Part shown: positions 43,813 to 49,577 of the stretch, in pieces
How the letters are laid out: every line of letters starts with the position of its first letter
Numbering within the stretch: position 1 is the stretch's first letter
Origin: a virus
IMG/VR virus record: IMGVR_UViG_3300025141_000153
Coordinates: 1 to 49,577 of that record
Strand: one strand, 5' to 3'
Length of the DNA stretch: 49,577 bases
Notes under the pieces: model-generated
Told to the model about the DNA's origin: nothing
What the model saw: the letters and a program-made list of their open reading frames with translations, nothing else
Database searches by the model: none
Made by a program: the position numbers and the translations under genes

Positions 43813-44162
43813 TTATTCTCCTTTAATCTATTATAGTAATATTTAGACTTACCTGGGTACTCAGATCCTTCAATCATACCCCAGAATAGGCATAAATATA
43901 CAATACTATCTGTTATTCTACCAGTAATATCTTCTCTTTGACTTTCATGTCCTTCAACATGTGCACATATGCCATCTATATGCTTTAAAAGGTATGTTAA
44001 TAGGACTTTCTCCCTAGATATAGATAGATTATTAGCTATTCGCTCAAAGTTTGCAAAAGCATTGTCTTTATCTCTTGCATATTCTTTCTGTCCATCTTCT
44101 CTAGTTTTCTGAATCTTCTTAAAGATATTATCTATTAGTGTTTTCATTTGCTTTCTTGTCAT
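43809..44162 (-). CDS. DUF1599-like (MazG-like all-alpha) protein
   Basis: The segment EYARDKDNAFANFERIANNL, then LLKHIDGICAHVEGH and GRITDSIVYLCLFWGMI, has the DN-x-x-x-NF...KHxDGI...E-x-I-x-x-R-x-x-D-x-x-x-Y order of a phage all-alpha family, related in layout to MazG-like nucleotide pyrophosphohydrolases. If an enzyme, it would cleave nucleoside triphosphates, but the family's activity is not established. AAAAGGAG lies upstream. The leader contains a structured element (44185-44258). Confidence 0.5.
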   Translation of the reverse strand: MTRKQMKTLIDNIFKKIQKTREDGQKEYARDKDNAFANFERIANNLSISREKVLLTYLLKHIDGICAHVEGHESQREDITGRITDSIVYLCLFWGMIEGSEYPGKSKYYYNRLKENK

Positions 44163-44335
44163 TTTTTCTCCTTTTATTAAATTAAAAGAGCCTCACATAT
44201 TCCTTTTAGAGGGGCCTTTCCATGCATTTCCTCAGGCAGGACCAGTTATTGGCTCTTTCAATTTTCCGACTTTCATCCGCTTTCGCTTCAAGTGTTTACA
44301 GGGCTCATGATTTATTACGGCAACGACCTGTAATT
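44163..44335 (-). ncRNA. 173-base structured leader of the DUF1599-like gene
   Basis: In minus orientation, two domains are visible. One has TTACAGG paired with CCTGTAA (44327-44333 with 44296-44302) across a 24-base loop. The second has AAAGAGCC (44251-44258) paired with GGCTCTTT (44185-44192), enclosing 58 bases that contain smaller GC-rich pairings. The second closes 14 bases before AAAAGGAG of the next gene. A stable GC-GAAA-GC turn lies between the two domains. No coding frame covers it. Structure is by eye only. Confidence 0.5.
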
Positions 44336-45151
44336 CTATGAACAAATTGCGTTTATTATACCATCTGTTATCATAGCATTATGATTATATGATGCAAGTG
44401 TTGGCTTCTTTTTATGCCACAATATATCTGTAGCAGAATTAAGTAATCCCCAACCATTGCTAGTACCATGATAATCGCCACGAGGATCAGTAAATTTATC
44501 CACAACTTCACCCCATACACTTGTTGGTATGTTTTGAAGATGATTGTGTCTAATATTGCTGATTTCTTCAACATCTATAGCATGATTATTTAATTGTTTA
44601 ATACCTTTAATCATAGTATTTACATCATTATTATCTCCATCTTGTGTCATATTTATCATATGAACCATAGATTCTAATTGTTTATCCCAATCCTCAGATC
44701 CAGGATTATGTCTAAATCTATAGTTTTGTAGATATTGCTTGCTCATCATTCCATTAGTGCATATTAATCTATAGAGCATTAATGAAAATCCAAACGATCT
44801 TGTACCATCATAACTATTCCAAAATTGTATACCTAAATTCAATTTATCTAATTCGTTATCATCTACAGTGTAATCTACACTTGCTATGCTATCTACAGCC
44901 TTATATGCTAACATAAAGCTTTTACCATTAAAGAACTCTTTGTCTAATTCAAAACTAGTATAAGAACTACTTAATAAATCATCTGCTATTTCTTTAACTT
45001 CTTGGTTAGGTAATAACATATAATTATGTCCTACTATACCTGATTCTTGCCAACCTTTTTCTTCATCTAATCTTTGTACAGCATAAGCTGATGATTGAAG
45101 ACCATCGAATGATTCTAAAGGCACTTTTCTTATTTCTTGATACGGATTCAT
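44336..45151 (-). CDS. DUF932 family protein
   Basis: Phage/plasmid-type protein of unknown biochemical role. The 271 residues have the family's central block LGIQFWNSYDGTRSFGFSLM then YRLICTNGMM, where NSYDG and C-TNGM are characteristic, and the N-terminal ESGIVGHNYMLLPNQEVKEI element. The family is common next to replication genes in phages. It is preceded by a structured leader with a pseudoknot candidate and AAAAGGAG. Confidence 0.85.
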   Translation of the reverse strand: MNPYQEIRKVPLESFDGLQSSAYAVQRLDEEKGWQESGIVGHNYMLLPNQEVKEIADDLLSSSYTSFELDKEFFNGKSFMLAYKAVDSIASVDYTVDDNELDKLNLGIQFWNSYDGTRSFGFSLMLYRLICTNGMMSKQYLQNYRFRHNPGSEDWDKQLESMVHMINMTQDGDNNDVNTMIKGIKQLNNHAIDVEEISNIRHNHLQNIPTSVWGEVVDKFTDPRGDYHGTSNGWGLLNSATDILWHKKKPTLASYNHNAMITDGIINAICS

Positions 45152-45266
45152 ATCTTCTCCTTTTAATTTTATTGAGGGAGTGAAACAGGCAAATTAATAG
45201 TCTGTGAACTGTTTGGGCGACTATTAATCTGTGTATATCCTTACGAATATACTCTCCCTCAATTGT
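45152..45266 (-). ncRNA. structured inter-gene RNA with a pseudoknot candidate
   Basis: The whole 115-base gap between the primase-helicase stop and the DUF932 start is paired. ATTGAGGGAG (45263-45254) pairs with CTCCCTCAAT (45180-45171). GTATAT/ATATAC (45252-45247 with 45238-45233) forms a side hairpin. ATTAATAGTC/GACTATTAAT (45228-45219 with 45202-45193) is a 10-bp stem whose 16-base loop contains AAACAG (45214-45209), complementary to CTGTTT just outside the stem (45188-45183): an H-type pseudoknot. Closing helix starts 4 bases after the stop and ends about 10 bases before AAAAGGAG. No riboswitch class comes to mind. Confidence 0.65.
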
Positions 45267-47012
45267 TTATCCAATTAAAGCATCTTTTACAGGTAATTGT
45301 AAATCGAGGCTTTCTCTTTCTCTGTTTGCTGTACATTCTAACCTTAATGATTTAATAAGTTTGTTTTCATCCTTAAAAGGAGTTAATGACAATACTTTAT
45401 TAGCATTATAGGCTATTCTAAATGAACCTTTAGATGAAGCTATATTCATACCTTCACTAAAAGCTGTTTTAGTTATTTCAGATACAGCAAATACAATAAT
45501 ATTATTATGTACTGCAAGTTCCATTAAAGATTGAGAAACTTCCTCTACTTTCATATTATTATCATGCTTTTGAGATTTAAATAATCCCATGTGATCTACA
45601 ACTACGATTTCAGGTTTCTTTGGTAACATTAATATCCTTTTATGTAATTCTTGAGGATAACAACTGCTATAATCAACAGTTAACCAATCAAAGTCTTCGC
45701 TTATTCCGTTAGCATATTTGCTATAATAGTCTTTTAATTCTTCTTCAGTCCATTTATTTTCTATCATAACAAATCGCATCCACATTTGTCTAGGGCTCAT
45801 TTCCATTTCCATGAAATATGTAGTACGTTTAAACCTATTAACTAGATTCTGTAATAACATTGTTTTCATAGACTTGGGAGGAGCTTGTAATATTACAACT
45901 TCACCTGGATATATTGGGAATTTCTGCCCATATGGTGCTCCTATATCTATAGGGTTGTGGTTTCTTGTAAAGAACTCCACTAATTCTTTTTCCATAGTTT
46001 TTGCATCCATTGTGTGTTGTGATACTTTAGACTTATATAATCTACAAGTTGACTGACAATGTTTATCCATATGAATATCACTACATCCATAATTATAACC
46101 ATTTCCATTGTGACCCTCATAACAATCAGTAACTATTTTATCCATCTCAGTTTTAGTAAATGGACTTGTACCTATATCTACCCTTTGTCTCCAATCTTCC
46201 ATTACTAGCCTTACTATATGTTCTGGATATCTCCATCTTAGAAACGCACCAATACGCAGTGCTATCTGATGTCTTGAGCCTTGAGCAGTTCCTTCCATCA
46301 TAGTTTGTATACAAGGATACCATACAGGATCTGGATTCTTACCTAGAGATACAGATTCAAATACTTTATCACTTGCTTTATTCTTTCTTTCTAATACATC
46401 GAACACAGGATCACAATCATTTTCTCTAACAGCTGTACTCCATTTAAATGTATGGCGTTGACTACCTGCTAATTTCTGTATTTCTTCTATAGTTCCATGT
46501 AATTCACTATGAGTTAATGGTATTTTCCATAACTTAGATTTACCATTTAATGTATTTACTATTCTGATGATTCTTGTTTTATCTGATACTGACGGATCTG
46601 CATATTCATAAATACCTCTAGCTTTTAATTCGTCCTTAACTTTTAAATGTAAGTCTGGACACGGCTTCCATCTGAAAGCATTGCCTGGTATTCCTAAATG
46701 AAACCCTGTTCCTGAGAAATATATCTGATAGGGTACACATAAATCATCCAACTCTATAGTTAATGCTATAGTTTTATCTTTGGCCTGCTTAGGATTTGCT
46801 CCATCTACATCCAATATGAATTCATCTGGCATATAAAGTATTCCATCATATCCAGATAAACTCCCTTTTTCCTTTACAAAATCAACTACATGAGCATCAT
46901 AATCCCATAAAGACATAAATGTATCTTGAGCCATACCTGCGTATTTCTCTACATCATTTGTATCTCCAAAGTGATGTCTATTAGCTAATCCAAATGCATA
47001 CTCTTTTATCAT
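45267..47012 (-). CDS. primase-helicase fusion
   Basis: Replication enzyme joining an archaeo-eukaryotic-type primase and a RecA-type helicase in 581 residues. N-terminal part: FILDVDG (D68, D70), YFSGTGFHLGIPG (98-110) and RIIRIVNTLNGKSKLWKIPL (147-166), the AEP/PrimPol active-site blocks. Middle: ARHQ-type SRHQIALRIGAFLRW (246-260) and a Cys/His cluster C310-x5-H-x2-H-x-C319-x3-C323 typical of a primase C-terminal domain. C-terminal part: P-loop QAPPKSMKTML (376-386), VVVDHMG (470-476), and DnaB/RecA-like later blocks. The P-loop has Met where GKT normally has Gly (KSMKT). SD is AAGGAGA. Confidence 0.87.
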   Translation of the reverse strand: MIKEYAFGLANRHHFGDTNDVEKYAGMAQDTFMSLWDYDAHVVDFVKEKGSLSGYDGILYMPDEFILDVDGANPKQAKDKTIALTIELDDLCVPYQIYFSGTGFHLGIPGNAFRWKPCPDLHLKVKDELKARGIYEYADPSVSDKTRIIRIVNTLNGKSKLWKIPLTHSELHGTIEEIQKLAGSQRHTFKWSTAVRENDCDPVFDVLERKNKASDKVFESVSLGKNPDPVWYPCIQTMMEGTAQGSRHQIALRIGAFLRWRYPEHIVRLVMEDWRQRVDIGTSPFTKTEMDKIVTDCYEGHNGNGYNYGCSDIHMDKHCQSTCRLYKSKVSQHTMDAKTMEKELVEFFTRNHNPIDIGAPYGQKFPIYPGEVVILQAPPKSMKTMLLQNLVNRFKRTTYFMEMEMSPRQMWMRFVMIENKWTEEELKDYYSKYANGISEDFDWLTVDYSSCYPQELHKRILMLPKKPEIVVVDHMGLFKSQKHDNNMKVEEVSQSLMELAVHNNIIVFAVSEITKTAFSEGMNIASSKGSFRIAYNANKVLSLTPFKDENKLIKSLRLECTANRERESLDLQLPVKDALIG

Positions 47013-47021
47013 ATTATCTCC

Positions 47022-47327
47022 TTAAAATGGTATATCTTTTTCAGTAAATTCCTTATACATTTTTCCTTTAAAACTATTTGTAGGTGTAATCTGACTTAAT
47101 CTCCAAACCTGTTGTCTTCCTTTTTTAGCAAGTTTTTCTACTACTAATACACCATCAGTTCTCATTCTTCTAAACTCTCTAGTATAAGTTCCAGGACTAC
47201 CTAAATAATTACCAAATTCCTGCTTACCTTCATAAGATAATTCCTGTATATCAGAAGTTTTAAAAGTTCTCATTGGTGAGTTTTCTAAGTTTTCTAATTC
47301 TCTTTTAATATGTTCTCTTACTGTCAT
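47022..47327 (-). CDS. 101-residue winged-helix-like protein
   Basis: Start chosen at MTVREHIK because AAAGGAG lies 6-7 bases before it; an open frame to 47384 has no SD. Basic and small with REHIKRELENLENSPMRTFK, SYEGKQEFGNYLGSPGTYTR, then EFRRMRTDGVLVVEKLAKKG, a helix-helix-beta order with TDG turn that suits a winged helix for nucleic acid binding. It is next to the primase-helicase and might regulate or load it; there is no direct evidence. The C-terminus is polar. Confidence 0.55.
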   Translation of the reverse strand: MTVREHIKRELENLENSPMRTFKTSDIQELSYEGKQEFGNYLGSPGTYTREFRRMRTDGVLVVEKLAKKGRQQVWRLSQITPTNSFKGKMYKEFTEKDIPF

Positions 47328-47460
47328 AATTTCTCCTTTAAGTTTATTTATTCCGACACGACACCCGTGTTGCTCTACCCGCATTTCTAGTCCACGGAAA
47401 TAGCCTAGATTCCCAACAGAATTATTAGGATATTAGTAAACGCGACTAATCCACGTCATC
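47328..47460 (-). ncRNA. 133-base structured leader of the winged-helix-like gene
   Basis: In minus orientation ATTAGT/ACTAAT (47450-47445 with 47437-47432) forms a hairpin with a 7-base loop, and downstream TATTTCCG (47402-47395) pairs with CGGAATA (47355-47349), one bulge, enclosing ACACG/CGTGT (47370-47366 with 47360-47356). It fills the whole gap before the SD at about 47339-47334. No coding potential. The pairing is weaker than in the other leaders. Confidence 0.4.
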
Positions 47461-48024
47461 CTAAAACTGGTTAGCAAATGGTTCTGCGGGAGTAGCACTA
47501 TTAGGTGATACACCTTTAGATCCTTCTAACATTATTGTCACTCTCTTTTCAGCCGAAGCTTTAATTGATTCTACATCTGTTGATGTAAATGACAAATGTT
47601 CACCTTGTTGCTCAGTAGGTGCTATACCATCAAATATACGAGAATAGTTTTCACCTGTCTTATTCTCTTTGTATATAAGAATGCTTACAACTTTACCTAC
47701 TAGCCCTTTTGGTTCATCATCAAATTGAATCAATGGATGTTTACCATTAGGATCTTTTAATACACCTACTATACCAGCATTAGCATACTTAAAGATATTT
47801 GCTACTTTGAATTCTTCTTTAGTTGTCTTATTAAATACTTCATAAGCACGAAGATTCATATTATCAGGATAACCTTCAAACCATATATCTAGGTATCTTT
47901 TATCAGGTGTATCTGGTACAGCTGATTCATAAACACCGTATACAGCTTTAGATATAGTTACTTGATGCCATCCTTCTTCAAACTTACTTCCACCGCTGGA
48001 AGCTGACATTGTTTTAATTGCCAT
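47461..48024 (-). CDS. SSB-like single-strand-binding protein
   Basis: Inferred role: coats ssDNA with the adjacent ERF. The 187 residues open GWHQVTISKAVYGVYESAVP and RYLDIWFEGYPDNMNLRAYE, with alternating beta strands of an OB-like fold (VNxxVFNKTTKEEFKVANIF then LVGKVVSILIYKENKTGENY), and end in a Ser/Pro/Ala linker and PFANQF, a hydrophobic tip like the SSB C-terminal interaction peptide. I recall the same pattern (G-x-x-x-V-x-I..YxVF..GKxVxIxVYxE) in ERF-linked DUF669/SSB-type proteins. SD AAGGAGAAA precedes MAIKTM. Confidence 0.65.
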   Translation of the reverse strand: MAIKTMSASSGGSKFEEGWHQVTISKAVYGVYESAVPDTPDKRYLDIWFEGYPDNMNLRAYEVFNKTTKEEFKVANIFKYANAGIVGVLKDPNGKHPLIQFDDEPKGLVGKVVSILIYKENKTGENYSRIFDGIAPTEQQGEHLSFTSTDVESIKASAEKRVTIMLEGSKGVSPNSATPAEPFANQF

Positions 48025-48033
48025 GTTTTCTCC

Positions 48034-48513
48034 TTATTTACGATTAGTTATCGATTCACCATCATCGTCTTTTTGTGCAATACCTACCATAGCAGATAAA
48101 GCAAATCTTCTTGCATATGTAGTAGTAGCACCAACTGCTTGCGCATCCTTTTTGCCTCCTACTGGCATTTGCAATTTCGATCTAATCCATTGTCCTGATG
48201 CATGTAATAGTGTAGTGGTTACATAAAATGTTCCCTTATCATCTTTTTCATGACCTTGAACAACAGATAATCCTTGTTTACTTAGATATGGAATAGAAGA
48301 TTCAATAACTGTATATAAATCAGCATAATTAGATTTAAAGAATGGATTTATACTACTAGCTTTAGCACCTTTCATATCACCTTGTGCTTTAGCTAATGCA
48401 GTTGCCAGTCTATCTATTTTATCGGATTTCCATACAGGTTGTCTTCTATCTTCTACCTCTTGTTCTTCATTATCAGAGATAGGTATATCTATGGTTTCAT
48501 TATCTTGTTCCAT
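48034..48513 (-). CDS. erf: ERF single-strand annealing recombinase
   Basis: Annealing recombinase of the phage recombination system. Core motifs are intact: LAKAQGDMKGAKASSINPFF, KSNYADLYTVIESSIPYLSK, QGLSVVQGHEK, TTTLLHASGQWIRSKLQMP and TTYARRFALSAMVGIAQKDDDG. Family length is normal for the core with an acidic N-terminal extension (residues 1-25). It lies beside the SSB-like protein and the primase-helicase, a common set in phages that replicate via recombination. The SD AGGAG is preceded by a long structured RNA. Confidence 0.93.
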   Translation of the reverse strand: MEQDNETIDIPISDNEEQEVEDRRQPVWKSDKIDRLATALAKAQGDMKGAKASSINPFFKSNYADLYTVIESSIPYLSKQGLSVVQGHEKDDKGTFYVTTTLLHASGQWIRSKLQMPVGGKKDAQAVGATTTYARRFALSAMVGIAQKDDDGESITNRK

Positions 48514-48848
48514 TAATTTCTCCTATTTGTGGGGGTTATAATTTACTAAAAGCGGACAAACTTTCCAAGTTATTAAGAGGGTGGTGTAACAGTTAATTTT
48601 ATGTTACTTTGTGGCTGCCAATTTAATGACTGATGCATCACCTAGACTCTCACCCTCTTAAAGTTATTAATGTAGTCAATGCAACTGTAACCCTAAATCG
48701 GCTGGGCTTATTAAGGAAGCAGGTCCAACACGTTGCTTTTAGTTAGATGTCAGGATATCCACGCTACACTACTCCCTTTAGCTTAGTTAATACAGCGCCA
48801 TACAGGTTCTCTTAGAGATCGGCTGCAGCGACTCCGTGACTGACATGA
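48514..48848 (-). ncRNA. 335-base noncoding region with two large structured domains
   Basis: No gene is visible. In minus orientation the first domain is closed by TTAATGTAGTCA (48857-48846), which overlaps the last codons of the upstream gene, paired over 12 bp with TGACTACATTAA (48678-48667). Inside it TGTCAG (48845-48840) pairs with CTGACA (48753-48748), directly stacked, and AAGCA/TGCTT (48738-48734 with 48721-48717) forms another stem. The second domain is closed by TTAAGAGGGTG/CACCCTCTTAA (48661-48651 with 48583-48573) with GTAACA/TGTTAC inside (48607-48602 with 48591-48586). Then 59 bases of leader follow to the ERF gene. Confidence 0.6.
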
Positions 48849-49196
48849 CTACATTAAATTCATTTTCTTTATATTCTTCTTGGTACTTTCCATCCAAGGT
48901 TTTGGTTTAATTTCTTTAAGCCAATCTTGAACTGTAGGAATAAAGCCTAGATCCTCTCTTACATGTTGTTCTGCAATACAACGTACTGGTATTTCTTTAC
49001 CATCAGAGTTCTTTATTGTTATTCCAAATTTATCTTCACACCATTTTACACCTAAGCAATGATGTCTTAAAGATCTATGTCTCATATCAGCCCAATTATT
49101 CTTAGTTTCATCAAACCAAGCATGAATTTTATGATAATCCGATTCCTGGCCACCAAAATACTTTACACTTGATTTACAATGATTAAAGGCTTTCAT
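48849..49196 (-). CDS. 115-residue conserved phage protein, DUF6915-like
   Basis: The product has a dense set of His/Asp/Trp motifs: SSVKYFGGQESDYHKIHAWF then RHRSLRHHCLGVKWCEDKFG, then NSDGKEIPVRCIAEQHVRED and FIPTVQDWLKEIKPKPWM. This ordered set (FGG..DY..IH..D..RHR..RHH..G..E..FG..VR..EQHV.ED.G.IP) is one I associate with DUF6915, common in phages and prophages, function unknown; several histidines could bind metal. It overlaps the previous gene by ATGA and ends inside the closing helix of the next RNA domain. Confidence 0.7.
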   Translation of the reverse strand: MKAFNHCKSSVKYFGGQESDYHKIHAWFDETKNNWADMRHRSLRHHCLGVKWCEDKFGITIKNSDGKEIPVRCIAEQHVREDLGFIPTVQDWLKEIKPKPWMESTKKNIKKMNLM

Positions 49197-49577
49197 CTTT
49201 CGTAAACCTCGTTACCATATTCGTATTTAGGTTCTCTACCATCCATAAAGTATGTTTCTTTAACTTCTACACAAGCATATCTATTCTGCTCTCCATTACA
49301 TAGAAATTCCTCTTTCTCTAGATTCCATACTAATTCACCTTGACCGCCTTCATTGTTATACCAATCATAATCTACAAGCTCAACAAGTTCCCAATGTAAT
49401 TCTTTGATAAAATTATTATCAGGATGATTATCTCTAAACAACTTATATTGTTCTTCAAGTTCTTTTTGATTCCTATTCATACCCTTCCATTCATCAAAGT
49501 TTTCTTGTTTGTTATGATTATAAGGTTTACATTGATATGTATCTGGATAATATCCTGTTGTCTCATCTCTACCTTCA
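49193..49577 (-). CDS. hypothetical protein, cut by the window edge
   Basis: The reading frame of a 95-residue call starting at 49480 stays open to the last base of the window, giving at least 127 residues. The extension reads EGRDETTGYYPDTYQCKPYN then HNKQENFDEWKG and looks coding. The ATG at 49480 has no properly spaced SD, so the true start probably lies outside. The C-terminal part, LVDYDWYNNEGGQGELVWNL then EEFLCNGEQNRYACVEV, is beta-rich with an acidic, Gly-rich turn reminiscent of calcium-binding-like phage DUFs. No family can be assigned. It overlaps the next gene by ATGA. Confidence 0.55.
   Translation of the reverse strand, partial: EGRDETTGYYPDTYQCKPYNHNKQENFDEWKGMNRNQKELEEQYKLFRDNHPDNNFIKELHWELVELVDYDWYNNEGGQGELVWNLEKEEFLCNGEQNRYACVEVKETYFMDGREPKYEYGNEVYER

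Noticed and set aside
44205-44250. Hammerhead ribozyme (CTGAGGA followed by GGAAA on the minus strand)
   Set aside because: The core words CUGANGA and GAAA occur, but no stem II can form between them and no stem III with a NUH cleavage site is visible.
48780-48840. Possible tRNA (a TAGCTTAGTTAATACAGCG D-arm-like string)
   Set aside because: The D-arm look-alike is not followed by an anticodon stem, a T-arm GGTTCGA or matching acceptor arms; the bases are better explained by the 12-bp-closed RNA domain.
1-49577. CRISPR arrays, insertion sequences, integrase and att sites
   Set aside because: No regularly spaced repeats, transposase or integrase motifs, or terminal inverted repeats flanking a gene were seen on either strand.

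Overview
The window is a large piece of an AT-rich genome of a tailed double-stranded DNA bacteriophage, most likely lytic and with a short (podovirus-type) tail. The support is a complete head-packaging and head-assembly set (terminase small and large subunits, P22-like portal, scaffold-like protein, HK97-fold-type major capsid protein, connector genes), a tail-nozzle-like protein, a run of very large virion proteins of the sort podoviruses eject with their DNA, and no tape measure, sheath, integrase or repressor that I can recognise. Purine-rich Shine-Dalgarno (SD) sequences precede most genes, so the host translates as an ordinary bacterium does. I cannot name the host. The window is not a whole genome: the gene at the right edge is cut and no DNA polymerase is present.

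Layout. Positions 1-776 hold three small minus-strand genes, two of them overlapping membrane peptides. A 423-base divergent intergenic region (777-1199) follows. From 1200 to 42683 every gene is on the plus strand, tightly packed with 1-30 base overlaps: packaging (1433-5141), an M15 endolysin, a tandem pair of DUF2589-type proteins, portal, scaffold and capsid (7350-12252), two small beta-rich decoration candidates, connectors (13372-15077), small beta-rich virion proteins with a LamG-like lectin (15328-17616), a small-gene block with three holin candidates and a calcineurin-like phosphatase (17636-19969), the 1226-residue tail protein, then a giant-protein block (23963-42005) including a 3056-residue protein, and a PKHD-type dioxygenase. 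From 42724 to the right edge all genes are on the minus strand and form the early/replication arm: a PD-(D/E)XK-type nuclease, a nest of overlapping small coiled-coil genes, a DUF1599-like protein, a DUF932 protein, a primase-helicase fusion, an SSB-like protein, an ERF annealase and conserved hypothetical genes.

The most notable content is twofold. First, the 3056-residue protein carries a DFDFD motif at residues 2248-2252 with upstream KP and GSANK segments. This matches the catalytic signature of the giant two-barrel virion RNA polymerase described for crAss-like phages (phi14:2 gp66), so this phage probably injects its own polymerase to transcribe the early arm. Second, the gaps in the early arm, and one in the late arm, are filled by elaborate base-paired elements: long closing helices, nested hairpins and a candidate pseudoknot. 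In several cases the structure closes within about 20 bases of the next gene's SD. Several late-operon SDs or start codons also lie in local hairpins. These look like a shared layer of RNA-level control or polymerase recognition that I cannot assign to a known class.

The genes fit one infection scheme: ejected virion proteins, including the polymerase, express the minus-strand arm; primase-helicase, SSB, ERF and nuclease replicate and recombine the DNA; the plus-strand operon then builds and packages virions; endolysin and holins release them. This scheme is inference from gene content.
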